This document shows positions 10,763 to 21,879 of a DNA stretch of 64,000 bases, one piece after another; position 1 is the stretch's first letter, and each line of letters starts with the position of its first letter. The stretch is taken from the NCBI GenBank assembly GCA_036874045.1, contig CM072341.1:14954501-15018500 (forward strand), read 5' to 3'. The notes beneath the pieces are model-generated. The model was not told where the DNA came from. It searched no databases and saw only the letters and a program-made list of their open reading frames with translations. The DNA is from Cymodocea nodosa. Its lineage: Eukaryota; Streptophyta; Magnoliopsida; Alismatales; Cymodoceaceae. The position numbers and the translations under genes are program-made.

Positions 10763-11191
10763 GCCATACCCGATGGGTAGGATGGAGCACTTGTGGGGTT
10801 TGGACGCGCACGTGTTCCGGCCGGAGAGATGGCTCGACGAAAGCGGCACGTTCCGGCCGGAGAACCCCTTCAAGTTCACTGCCTTCCAGGTAGGTGATCA
10901 GAATCATTAGATCCTTCGTGAACGTAGGTTGTTCTCTGTCCACCTTTATGGATCATTGGATCTCGATTTTGACATTAACACGCGTAGTTCTTTTGACGAA
11001 TTGCGCCGCAGTCTGGTCCGCGGGTATGCCTGGGGAAGGAGTTCGCCTACAGGCAGATGAAGATCTTCGCTGCCACGATGCTCTTCTTCTTTAGGTTTGA
11101 GCTCAATACTAGAGATCAGATGGTTCACCACAGCGTCAGTCTAGCTCTTTCGATTGACGGCGGTCTGCACCTCAAAGCCTTCTGCAGGTAG
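10763..11191 (+). pseudogene. CYP704 3' fragment (end of exon 4 and exon 5), left copy
   Basis: Matches 39870-40298 with no difference seen. It holds the last part of exon 4 (read MGRMEHLWGLDAHVFRPERW), intron 4 (10890-11011) and exon 5 with the haem loop (read SGPRVCLGKEF) up to TAG at 11189-11191. Exons 1-3 and the start of exon 4 are absent because block C is deleted in this copy. The remaining frame is undamaged, which is expected if the loss is recent or the tract was recently converted. It cannot make a P450. Confidence 0.95.
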
Positions 11192-12603
11192 GGCGGATTG
11201 CGGATGCAGCACCGTATGTATTAGTTTGGAAATATATTTGTAATATTTAGGATTGTTGAAGATTTAACTAATAATTCTGAATTTGATATTTTCTCGAAAG
11301 AAGATACTTCATTTTTATCATATCGATGACATAAAAATGTATGCAATATTCAAAATTCTAAAACTTTTATTATATACAAAGAAAAATATAAAAGAACATT
11401 ATACAATTCAAATCAAGCACGAAGTCAAATAGCCGAAAGTCTATCTTTAGAATCTACACGGCACAAAATACCAAAAAGTATATGATATTTTAAATAATTT
11501 AGGTTTGTATAAGATTATTATTTTAAAATTTTTAGATATTTGTATATATTTTATATTCAAGAGCGGTATTATGGTTTTTTATTTTTGACATATTCACATT
11601 TTTTATATTCTTCGTATATGTTAAAACCATTATTTAAAATAGTTTGCTCTTATCTAGAGTATTATATTTTTTTTTGTTACTTAGATATTTATATCTCATA
11701 TTTAAATAAACATGATAATTCAAATATTTGACATTTATATGTATTCTATATGATGTTTTTTAATATTTCGGTATTTATATGTCTTATCTAAATATAATAT
11801 TTTGAATATTTATAATTATTTTTTCCAAATATATGATATTTTGAATATTTATATATTTCATGTTCAAATATGATATCTTGAATATTTAAATATTTATATA
11901 TTTTATATCTAATATATTTACATCCTAAGTGTATTCCTTTTGTATCTTTACTTTCTTAGTAATAAATGGATATTTGAGGATTGTCCCTTCATTACAAACA
12001 TGTTTGACTTTTACCATTTCTTTTATGTATACATATACATAAGAAATAATGCGTACATTTGATTTCAGGGGCATGTGTACTTGAGTGTACATATGTACCT
12101 TTAATTAGCTCTATACATATATGTAGCGATCTCATACACGTGGTTCTCATAAACACATGTAATATAGAATTTCCCCTTTTAATATTGTTAAACTAATGCA
12201 ATTGCTGCACGCTCAATAACAATAACATATAAAAACGAGATGATGTAGTATTTTTTTATATATACAAGTTAAAGTGTCTACAAGTTGTTGGACATAAAAT
12301 ATATAAATATCTGAATATTCAAAATATCATAGACAATTTAGATATGAAATATCTAAATATTTAAAATTCTATATATTTGAAAATAAAATATATAAGTATC
12401 TAAATCATTAAAATTTCAAATATGTTTAGATATGAAATCTATAAATATCCAAATACTTTTAAATAGATGTCTAGATTATTCAAAGGTTCACGAAGAAAGA
12501 AAAAGGAAAAAACTAGAAGAAAGAAAGGGAAATAGGCCCATGGGGCCGTCGAAAAAGAAAAGAAAAATACGTCCAATAGGTCATTAAATTGATCCAACGG
12601 TTA
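11192..12603. other. AT-rich intergenic stretch after CYP704
   Basis: No gene seen. Short phrases such as ATATTTGAATATTTATA recur in both directions between 11530 and 12480, giving weak self-similarity. The stretch is duplicated almost unchanged at 40299-41708. Confidence 0.5.
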
Positions 12604-13003
12604 AAAAAAAGGAATCAATGAGTCGTCGAAATGGTATACTGGGCTGTTAAAAAGCTCAAATGGACTATCAAAACGAGAAGAAGAGGACATGGCCCATTGA
12701 GCCACTAAAATGTTCAAAAAATTAAATAATTCAACGGGCCACCAAAATGCAAAAGGGGGAAAAGGAAAATACTCTTTGAAAATGAAGTTAGATATGAAGT
12801 ATAAAAATATCCAAAATATTTTTCTATATATCTAAAACATCAAGTGTTCTCACATGAAAGTTTAAACTATCTAAAATACTTCGATTGATTTAGATGCAAG
12901 TGTAAACTACCATTTATTATATGCAAACCCTAATGATAAATTTTCAATGTTATCTATTGTTTATGTGGGTTTCTTTCGCACATTAAAAAAGTCATTTATT
13001 TTT
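12604..13003. repeat. Dispersed repeat, copy 2 of 3
   Basis: Homologous to 1-390 and 41709-42106. It includes a purine-rich part and the phrase GCAAACCCTAATGATAAATT. Nature unknown. Confidence 0.8.
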
Positions 13004-13179
13004 TATTGAGTGTTTATTCTTTTTGAACTTCTCTTAAATCACTTCTGAAAATGGTTTATTAATTACCATGAAGAACCTCATAAATAATTGTCATACATAA
13101 TCAAGATAAAGAATCTAACACAAGAACATTTATGCTTGGATTAAAAAAAACCAATACACCATTTTTGAGTACATAACAA

Positions 13180-13640
13180 GAATTTTAAATTCATGTAACA
13201 AAGCATTGAATGCTTCAAGCTCATGTAGTAGAGTATTAAATGTTCATATGGGAGAGTAAAGAATGGTTATAACTCATGTCATAGAGCATTACATTCTAAA
13301 CATTCTTATGGAGGGAGCATACTAGATTTTAAACATGTTTATTAAGAGAGTAGTTTGGATTTTGAACATACTTAAAAAGAGAGCATTATTTAGAATAAAT
13401 TCATTGAGAAAGCATTATGTTGAAAATATGTTCATTAAGGGAGTAGTATATTGGAATATGTTTATTTGGAGAACATTATAATGAAAATATGCTCATTGAG
13501 GGAATATTATATTGGAAACATGTTTGTTGAGGAAGCATTATATTGAAATGTGCTCATTAAACGAGTATTATATGGGAAAATGTCCATTGAGGGAGCATTG
13601 AGTAATTTTAGATTTTATTTTTTTGGCTCATATAAGGAAG
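13180..13640. repeat. 30-bp minisatellite
   Basis: Units of the type GAGCATTATATTGGAAATATG plus TTCATTGAG start at 13381, 13411, 13441, 13471, 13501, 13531, 13561 and 13591, exactly 30 bases apart. Earlier units (about 13283, 13315, 13348) are 32-33 bases. About 12-14 units in all. No open frame runs through it, so it is not a coding repeat. Confidence 0.85.
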
Positions 13641-13879
13641 CATTTTGGCATTCTTAAATATTTTTAGTCATGGAGGGGAGTCGTTTATATATTTTCAGAG
13701 CTCACGGAAGAGAGCCTTTTGTGTTTTAAATATATTCATGTAAAAGGGTAGTTTAGTACTTTAGATATATCTTCATATTTTTTTTCATATACCTATATAT
13801 AACATGAGATATTTTATATAGTTTAAGCTCTTAATTAACAATAATTAATATTTTTTAAACATTTGGATATATATGTACT

Positions 13880-14400
13880 TTTTTATATCCTAGTTTGTAT
13901 TTTTAAGTAGTTTAGATTCTTATGTAAGAACAAGGCTATAGTTTTTTCATATATTAGATAATTTAAACTTGTATCTAAGAGTAATTGATATTTTGTATAT
14001 TTTAGATAGTTTAAGTTCAAATCTATGAGAAATTGATATTTTTTATATTTTAGATAGTTTAAGGTTATATTTAGAGCCATTGATATTATTTAAGGCATTT
14101 CCATAATTTTTCCATGTGTAGGTGGCATTTTGGTAATTTGAATGTGCATAAAGCCATTTTGGGTAATTTAGACATGTTTAGGGAAATTTTGGTAATTTAA
14201 CATATACTTAGGGGTATTTTGATAATTTGAATATACTTAGGGGCATTTTGATAATTTGACCATGCTCAAAGGTATTTTGGTGACAGGCATATATAATGAT
14301 ACTTCGATAATTAGACATATATAAGGACATTTCCATAAGTTGACTATGATAAAGGTATTTTGGTAATTTGAGTAATTGGACATGTGCATGTATATTTTGA
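13880..14400. repeat. Two further AT-rich minisatellites
   Basis: At 13880-14090 a unit of about 60 bases containing TATTTTAGATAGTTTAAG and TTGATATT recurs three to four times. At 14120-14400 a unit of about 29-30 bases of the form GGGGCATTTTGATAATTTGA recurs at 14126, 14154, 14181, 14211 and 14240 and then decays. Together with the preceding 30-bp array this makes 1.2 kb of almost continuous short-period repeats. Confidence 0.75.
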
Positions 14401-14404
14401 TATT

Positions 14405-14407
<3 letters not shown>

Positions 14408-14438
<31 letters not shown>
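14408..14438. repeat. (AT)n microsatellite
   Basis: Uninterrupted TA dinucleotides. The B' copy (43511-43544) is a few units longer. Confidence 0.95.
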
Positions 14439-14441
<3 letters not shown>

Positions 14442-14799
14442 GTCCAAATGTATCTTGTTGTTATTCTCGTCCTATTGTATGCATGCATATATTTTACTAT
14501 CATGCATTATGCATGGGCAATAATATGTATGCTTCACAAATGTGCATGTTTTAACTTTAAATGAACATGCGCGTTTAGCAACACATATGACGTTTGACCT
14601 GTCAAATGTATGTGCCAATACTCATTTAATTTGAACGCAATGAGTAATATAAATGCTTTTAACCATCCCTCTGTGTTCTTTTCTTTTTCCTTTCGTTTCT
14701 CCATATGACGGCAAAATAATATATACAGGAGGAACAAGACTCAGGTATGTGCCCAAGGAATAATATGTACTATGATTTACTTTTAATTTTTTTTTATCT

Positions 14800-15000
14800 T
14801 CATTGATCACGATCCCTATCGACGAAAAAATCAAAATCAAAATCAAAAGAAAAAGAAAAAGGAAAAAGAAATAAAATAATAAAAAATATATATACATACA
14901 TAAGTAAAAAGTAATAATAATAAAATATAAATCAAGAAAAAGAAAAAAACAAAACAAAAATGAATGAGTGGAAAAAAGAAAAGATAAAAAATAAAAAATG
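14800..15000. repeat. A-rich low-complexity tract
   Basis: Runs of AAAATC and AAAGAAAAAG interrupted by TATATACATACATA. The B' counterpart differs in length. Long minus-strand frames here (FLFFLFLF) are artefacts. Confidence 0.85.
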
Positions 15001-15240
15001 AAGAATCCAGAACGGCAGGTGAAAATTGGGCACTTCATCGCTCACGAAGCACACCACACCGTCCACCTCCCCTTGGATCGTCGTGGCCATCTGCCCACGT
15101 CCGCCACCCATCCTCCACGTGCCTCCCACACATCCCTCATCTGTCGCTCACCCGGTCAGCTTGGATAGCCTTTCCGACGATCCCTCCGCGCCTAACGTGC
15201 TCATCGCTCGCATACGATCGTACGATGCTACATGGTGTTA
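15000..15240. other. GC-rich islet without recognisable gene
   Basis: About 230 bases of much higher GC than the surroundings, rich in CpG and CCACGT, and identical in both block B copies. A 71-codon frame starts at 15026 but shows no family resemblance. It could be a remnant of a host exon or promoter, or part of the Harbinger 2 5' region. Confidence 0.4.
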
Positions 15241-15479
15241 ATTAATAATGTATTTTAAGAGTTTAATGATGACATAATTGAAATATTTAAATTATTTTGC
15301 ATGACTTAGGCAATTGATATAACGTGCATGATAATTGTGCTAGAAACAGAAAATTTACATAAATTACACCATAGTATAAAACCACATTTTAATTGAAACA
15401 TTATAATTTCATGATGTAGATGCCATCATATCATTGGCTTTATTTTCATTATAACCTTGACCTTAATGCTTTATCACAA

Positions 15480-17211
15480 GGAAAACAATTTTGTGGGCTT
15501 CTCATATAAAAGGGGATGAGAGCACAAGCTCCTGCCCCTCTTTTTGGGATTTCTTCTCTCCACTTCGGTCATCACTTGCTAGGGCATCAAGGTCTCGAAG
15601 GCGTCTCCTCCCCCCTCTCCGATGTGGTCTCTTAGTACGTGGAGGAAGCTCATGGCATGCCTTTCTTTCTTTGCTTCTTGGTGTCCCATGCGTGGATCGA
15701 GATCACAGGTTCTCTCCTTCAAGCTTTGGTGGCATTGTGCAAGTGTTGCTGCCCTCTCCAATGTATGCAACTAAGGCTGCATTTGATAGATGAGCTAGAG
15801 CACACCTCTACGTTGGAACATGTGTCAAGAGCACACTTTAAACAAATAGTCAAGCTTTTCATCGACGTAAGAAGCACTAAAACTGCAACGATGGCCAACA
15901 AAGCATATTTTTAGACGTTGTATTTTCTCAACTCCAACAAGGCATTGCAGATCGAAAGTCTAGAATACTCTCGTCACCTCCACACTCCTAAACAACGCCT
16001 CTGCAACTTTCACCCTAAACAATGCCTCCGTCAATCTGTAATTGAGTAAGATCCTCTTTCACCTTCATTGATCTCCATGGATCTAGTTTTTTCTTTTGTC
16101 GATCTGCAACCATTATATATTTGAAGTTTCTTTTGTCGATCTACAACCATCGTATATTTGAAGCTTCTTTTGTAGATCTACGACCATCGTATATTTGAAA
16201 CTTCTTTTGTCAATTTGCGACCATTGTATATTTTAAAAGCTTCTTTTGTCGATCTGCGACCATCGTATATTTTAGCTTTCTCCTATTAGGTGGGTTCATG
16301 TAGTTTTATCGTTGTTGTTATTTTTCTATTTTTTCCTGCAATTATAGTTCATGATTAGAATCAATTTTAGTGCATTGTTTTCATATGTTTTCATATGCAT
16401 ATGTAGGGGTTAGTAGAGGATTTAATCTATAGTTGATCGTGTATGATTGTTGTTAATTTTAGTGATTTCTTCAATGTTTTCAACAACATATTTATTGGCA
16501 AATGTAAAGATTCATTTATTATCATAAAAGTATCTAAAAATGGTACAGAATCGAATTATGATTTTCAATTTATGAAATTTTCTTGAAATATCAACCAAAT
16601 ATTTATTAATAGCTGTTGGTTTTGTTGGATTTCACTTAATATTTAGGGAGTTAGGAAGATTTCAAGTTAGAGGTGTTTTAATGTTTTTATTGGAATAACC
16701 ATGTTGCCACCCTTTGATATTTGTGCTACCGCTTGTGAATGATTAAGTGATTTACTTAGAAAATATTTTTCCTTGTTAGAGGACTTTCTCCTAATATGAT
16801 CTGCGACCATCGTATATGATTGCTATTAATTTTAGTGATTTCTTTTGTCTTCTGTGCAACCTTGAGCTTTTGTTTTTTTAGCTCTTTCTCCTTTGCCTGA
16901 GAGGAGAAATATTTTAGACAATAAGAAGAAGAAATAGTAGTGGTAGTAGTAGTAAAAAGAAAAGTCTATGGACTGGATAAGAAATCTGTGCAACTTGTAA
17001 AATTTTGAGTTATGTTGTTTCCTTATTTTTATTAAATGAATATGGAAACTATATTTTTATTAATGGGAGTCATATGAATCATGCTTATTTTTATTTGAAT
17101 ATTTTCAATCACTAGTTTATTTGAATAGTTTTTAATTGAAATCATTTTGTGTTTGTTTCATGCAATTATATCTAAACTTACACTATCCTATTTTCGCATT
17201 TGTTCAGTACA
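15480..17211 (+). other. Probable 5' region of Harbinger 2
   Basis: A TATAAAAGG box near 15507 is followed by CT-rich sequence and then the 37-bp repeats (16093-16280) and AT-rich sequence up to the transposase start. No second ORF of the Myb/SANT type is found, so the partner gene of this Harbinger copy is missing or decayed. The assignment to the transposon is by position only. Confidence 0.4.
16093..16280. repeat. 37-bp tandem repeat, 5 units
   Basis: Starts of CTTTTGTCGATCTGCGACC-like units at 16093, 16130, 16167, 16204 and 16243. Spacing is 37, 37, 37 and 39 bases. A single isolated GATCTGCGACCATCGTATATG phrase recurs near 16799. The B' copy of the array is at 45219-45405. Confidence 0.9.
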
Positions 17212-18075
17212 ATGGAGAAATTTTTAGAAACTGGTGATTTGATGGATCTTGAAGTTGAGGAATTTTTAAGTTACTTTTATTATTTTATGCATGCATAATA
17301 CAATTGTTGCAAACTTATAATTCAACCAAAACGCAACGAGTGCATAACATGCCTTATTCTGGAAAAGATGTTATTGACAACATGTTAGGAGGACATTGGA
17401 GGGTTTGTTTTGACATGTGTCGTATGATCCCATCCACTTTTATCACTTTGTGTCAAATATTGAGGTGGAAAAACCTTTTGGAGAATGGGAGGTGGGTTAC
17501 TGTTGAGGAGCAAGTGAAGATTTTTTTGCAAATAGTTGGGCATTGACATAAAAATAGAGTACTACAGAACTACCAACAACATTCTAGGGAAACAATTAGT
17601 CAATATGTTTATAACGTTTTAGATGCATTACTATTATGGGCACTTGAAGTTATTCAGCCTAAGGAATCTTTTAATGAAATACCACAATTTCTTAAGGACA
17701 ACCCTAGATTTATGTTATATTTCGAAGATGCAATAGGAGCACTTGATGGTACACATGTTCATTGTGTTAGGAAAAATAAACAAATCTCATTTAGATGTGG
17801 TAGACATGGCAAGTAGACAACTCAAAATGTATTGGGCATATGTGACTTCAATATGCGATTCATTTTTGCATCAACCTGGTGGGAGGGCATTGCACATGAT
17901 TGTCGAGTACTTAAGCATGCAATGTCTGATCCATGTCACAAATTTCCTAATTCACCTAAAGGTACTATATCTTCAATTTATTAAGAGCATTGTAAGTCTA
18001 CCTTGAACATATTTTTGAACTAATATTGTTGTCAAATTTATAAGTAAGTACTACTTGGTTGACTCTAGTTATAGA
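17212..18075 (+). pseudogene. Harbinger 2 transposase, decayed and 3'-truncated (left copy)
   Basis: HARBI1-type transposase. Start MEKFLETGDLMDLEVEEF at 17212, helical domain (read CRMIPSTFITLCQILRW) at 17416-17463, first catalytic Asp in GALDGTHVHC near 17745, second Asp in YYLVDSSY near 18062. The catalytic Glu is missing because the coding stretch ends where an Athila-type LTR begins (about 18075). In-frame stops include codons near 17297, 17545 (TGA where the B' copy has GGA) and 17814 (TAG where B' has CAG). An intron precedes the second Asp. Not functional; a frameless relic duplicated with block B. Confidence 0.85.
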
Positions 18076-19255
18076 AAATTTAATCACTTACAATCTTGCC
18101 TCTTCTCCCTATAGAATTGCGAACCAAGACTTGTAAGTTGATCTCCTCTTCAATATACTAGTATTAACCTGAAACCAAGGCTAGAAACTTTATGATCTCC
18201 TGAGATATAAGTCAGTGCTTAGTGAAAATGATTTCCTTCTTGTGACGTAATCACTCCTCACAGTGGTTGTCAATCACCGTGTTTGACTTAGAATCGACCT
18301 GACATCTAGAAAGTATCCTCACAGACCTCCGACGAATGGTAATTTTGGTGGTATTGTGGATCTTTAGGGAACTTCCGACGCTTATTGTAGTTAGTGCGAT
18401 TCTCCACATATTCTTCATCTTTCTCCTCTTCTTTTATATTTCTTTCAGTAGTAATTGTTTCTGCTTAATTGATCGATTGGATTTTCTTCATTCATATCAG
18501 CGATGGTGATTTCTTCTTCATTCTATGAGTTAATTCTTGCGTGATACGTGCAATCATTGCTTTCCTTCGAATTTCCTATTTCTACAACTACTATAGTGGT
18601 ATTTTAGAAAATAAATGGTCCGTGGAGTTAGTGTAACTTAACAGACTTACTTTGTTAATTTAACAAAACCACACATGTAGTAAAGAAATAACTTAACTAG
18701 TTCAAATGTTTTGGATAGTTATAACTATAAGTATCCAAAACTTATATGCATTTCAGATAGTTAGTACCTAACCTTTCGAAAGATAATTTAAGTCAAGTTT
18801 CCAGATCGTGACACGTGTCCTCGGGAAGTTTTATGATAAGAAGATATTTCGGATACTTACAAACCTAACTATCCGATGTTCAGACAAATTTTCGATAGTT
18901 ACCAGATAACTTACCAAAAATTCACTTAAGTCATGTATTAAGGTTACAACACGTGTACTCTAAGAAATAATAAAATATTCTTTAAGCTTTTAAAACATAA
19001 CTGTCTAGTACATGAAATGTAACTCTTTGAAATAATAGAAAATTCAGATACTTAGGAATTAAAAAGTCTATAACTCACCGATAGTTTGAAAATGTACTTA
19101 ATTAATACTACTTCCCTACAATTATGTAGATTCTTTCATTAAGGCATATAATAGTGTAATTATAAAATAATGACTTAATCTCATATGATAAACTAAATAT
19201 TATGCAATTAATCATTATTTAACCGTTAATATTATGCACTTTTTCATTCTAAACA
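18076..19255 (-). mobile_element. Athila-type LTR fragment, reversed
   Basis: Read on the minus strand it starts TGTTTAGAATG at 19255 and follows the first 1.18 kb of the LTR family, ending inside the Harbinger 2 coding stretch. It is head to head with the LTR at 19527, at roughly 80-85 percent identity. CACGTG boxes and hairpins are present (18700-19080). No internal region is attached. A fossil. Confidence 0.85.
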
Positions 19256-19526
19256 ATTAGCATCAATTTGTACTTACGAATGAATTTGGGTGTCAAATAG
19301 TTATTTTTTGGTAATGGTTGGTTTTACTAGGTGGTTCAATCTTGGTTAATTTCCTTGTGTGTTTAATATAGAATGAGGAAAGTTTACTTATGTAAATTGC
19401 TAGTGATTAATACCTGATGTTTTTTGATAATGGTTGTATTTTTACTTAGGTTTGAATTTAAGATCAATTGTATTATGTACTCTCTTTTTTTGGAATGTGT
19501 GTTTCTTGAATCTATGTTATACTACT
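19256..19526. other. 271-bp spacer between head-to-head LTRs
   Basis: AT-rich, no open frame, not part of either LTR. It is the loop of the long inverted repeat and is nearly unchanged at 50177-50447. Confidence 0.7.
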
Positions 19527-21798
19527 TGTTTAGAATGAAAAAATGCATATTATTAACGGTTAAATGATGGTTAATTGCATAATATTTAGCTTATCATATG
19601 AGAATTAAGCCATTATGTTATAATTGCATTGTTATAAGCTTTAATTAAAGAATTTGCTTAATTTGAGGGAATTAATGTTAATTTAGTACATTTCTGAATT
19701 GTCGGTAAGTTGCAGGCTGTGAAATTCTTAAGTATCCAAATTTTCTGATATTTCGGACAGTTATGTTTAACATACCGAACATATTTCGAACAGTTACGTT
19801 TAACATATCGAACATGTATCAGATAGTTATGTTTTAAACTGCTGAACAATTATGTTTTTAAAGAATAGTTTATTATTTCCTGAAGTACACGTGTCAAAAC
19901 CATAATGCATGACTTAAGTGAACTTTTAGTGAGTTATCTATAACTATCCGAAATTGCAGCTGGGCATCAGATAGTTATATGTGTAACTCTCCGAAATATC
20001 CTTTTATTTATAAAATAGCTGTGGACAAGTGTTATGTTCTAGGAAAGTGACTTAAGTGGATTTTCGGTGAGTTATCTATAACAATCCGAAATGCATCTGA
20101 GCATCAGATAGTTAAACTTGTAACTCTCCGAAATGTTTCTTTTATTATTAAACTGTTGTTGACACGTGTCGAGATTTGGTAGATTTACTTAAGTTATATA
20201 TCGGTGAGTTATCTGTAACTATCTGAAATGCATTTGAGCATCGGATAGTTAAGTTTATAAGTATCCGAAATGCACCTGAGCATCGGATAGTTAAATTTAT
20301 GCTTGTGCTTTATAGTTAAATCAACGAAGCAAGTCCGTTGAGTTATCTGTAACTTCACAGACTATTTATTTTGTAATATGCCATTGTAGTGGTTGCAGAA
20401 ACAGGACTGTTGGAAGAAAAACCACAATTGCACGTATCACGCAGGAATTCACTCGTCGAAGGGAGAAGAAATCATCGTCGTTGATATGAATGAAGGAAAT
20501 CCAACCGACCATCCAAGCAAAAGCAGTTACCACTGAAGAAACATAAAAGAAAAGAAGAAAAAGAAGTAAAGTGTGTGTGATCGATGGGTATGGCCAGTGT
20601 TTATAGAGGAGGAGCACCGAACTTTCTGTAGATAGTATCGGTAATTCTTTGAAGTACCACACCAACCATCATTACCACCACCATAACCATCATAATCACC
20701 AACCATCGGAGGTCTGTGAGGATACTTTCCTAATGTCGGGTCGATTCCAAGCCAAACACAGTGCTTGAAAACCATTGTAAGGAGTGATTGCGTTGCAGGA
20801 AGGGAAGCCATTTTCACTAAGTGTCGACTCATATTTCAAGAGATCGTAAAGCTTTTAGCATTGGTTTTGGGTTGATGCCTGTATGTTGAAGAGGAGATCA
20901 TTTTGCAATTCTGGACTCGCGATTCTATAGGGAGAGGAGACAGAATTGTAAGTGGTTTAATTTTCAGTGGTATAATCGCGTCGTATGTAGTGACAGAAGT
21001 ATTTACTTTTGATTGAGATTACTTTACATTTCACCTTTCGCCCATTTCCATGTTCATATTAAAACAAAAATACCAAAAAAATAACTTATATGTGTTTGTA
21101 TTTTGTATTTGAGTATTGTATTGTTTGTGTTGTATCATGATTAATGTTATCTTTGTTAGTGTTGTAATTGTTTTATTTTTGTTTTAGTTTTACAGTTGAC
21201 TGAAATTAGTTCGTTTAAAAGACTTAAAGATTTTAATGGTTATTGTTTGAATTATCTGAATGTTAGTATTGCCTAATTATAAATCCAGTGTTTACTAACA
21301 TTAAAGAGTTTAATTGATGTTATTTACAATCTATGGAACCGCCCAATGGTTGGCCGAATTCCTCTGTAAATAACAGTATTAAAAAGAAAAGACGGGCTCA
21401 TGGAGTTAACTTAAGTCCACAAGGTTAGTCCGTTGAGTTAACCATAACTCAACGAACTTTGTCCGTTAAGTTAATTGTAACTCAATGGAGGACTTATTGA
21501 AGATATAAATTTGATTGTTAACAAATGGAACAGTTCTCAATTCTTAAGAAATTCTTTGTGGGATCGACCTGTACTTGCACACTAATACAATAGACACTGT
21601 GCACTTGTATTTAAAATACAAATTGGAATTAATATCTAACTTGTATTAAAGGTTATTTGTTTACTTCTATATAAAAAAAAAGAATAGGCATAAAGATAAA
21701 TTAACTAAGTAAAATCAGAAGTTAACAAATCCAAGTTTTTCTAGTGCGTTGCTGGAGATCCAAACTAGTTTTCTAGTGTCGTGCTGGATAATCAAACA
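19527..21798 (+). mobile_element. 5' LTR of Athila-like Gypsy element, copy 1
   Basis: Starts TGTTTAGAATG and ends AATCAAACA, 2.27 kb. A primer-binding site follows after seven bases. It contains the hairpin and CACGTG module array at 19690-20350 and a second group of short inverted repeats around 21420-21490 (arms CCGTTGAGTTA and TAACTCAACG). The partner in B' is 50448-52708. The 3' LTR is not in the window. Confidence 0.85.
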
Positions 21799-21805
21799 AG
21801 TTTTA

Positions 21806-21823
21806 TGGTGCCGCTATCGAGTA
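21806..21823 (+). other. Primer-binding site of Athila-like element, copy 1
   Basis: TGGTGCCGCTATCGAGTA resembles the TGGCGCCGTTGCCGGGGA site typical of plant Athila/Tat Gypsy elements (reported as tRNA-Asp type). The B' copy at 52716-52733 is a slightly closer match. Confidence 0.75.
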
Positions 21824-21879
21824 ATTGAATTAATATAAGCAACTGTTAGAGCTATTTCATTTTAATAGCTAGAGTATTG

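Noticed and set aside
13180-13640. Regularly spaced 30-base repeats considered as a CRISPR-like array
   Set aside because: Units are directly adjacent with no unique spacers, and this is plant nuclear DNA.
14622-15129. 138-codon and 65-codon minus-strand frames rich in Phe and Leu
   Set aside because: They arise from the A-rich low-complexity tract.
20527-20832. Open frame on the antisense strand of the Athila-type LTR, recurring in other LTR copies
   Set aside because: It is inside an LTR fossil, recurs because the LTRs are copies, ends in low-complexity Phe and has no recognisable domain.
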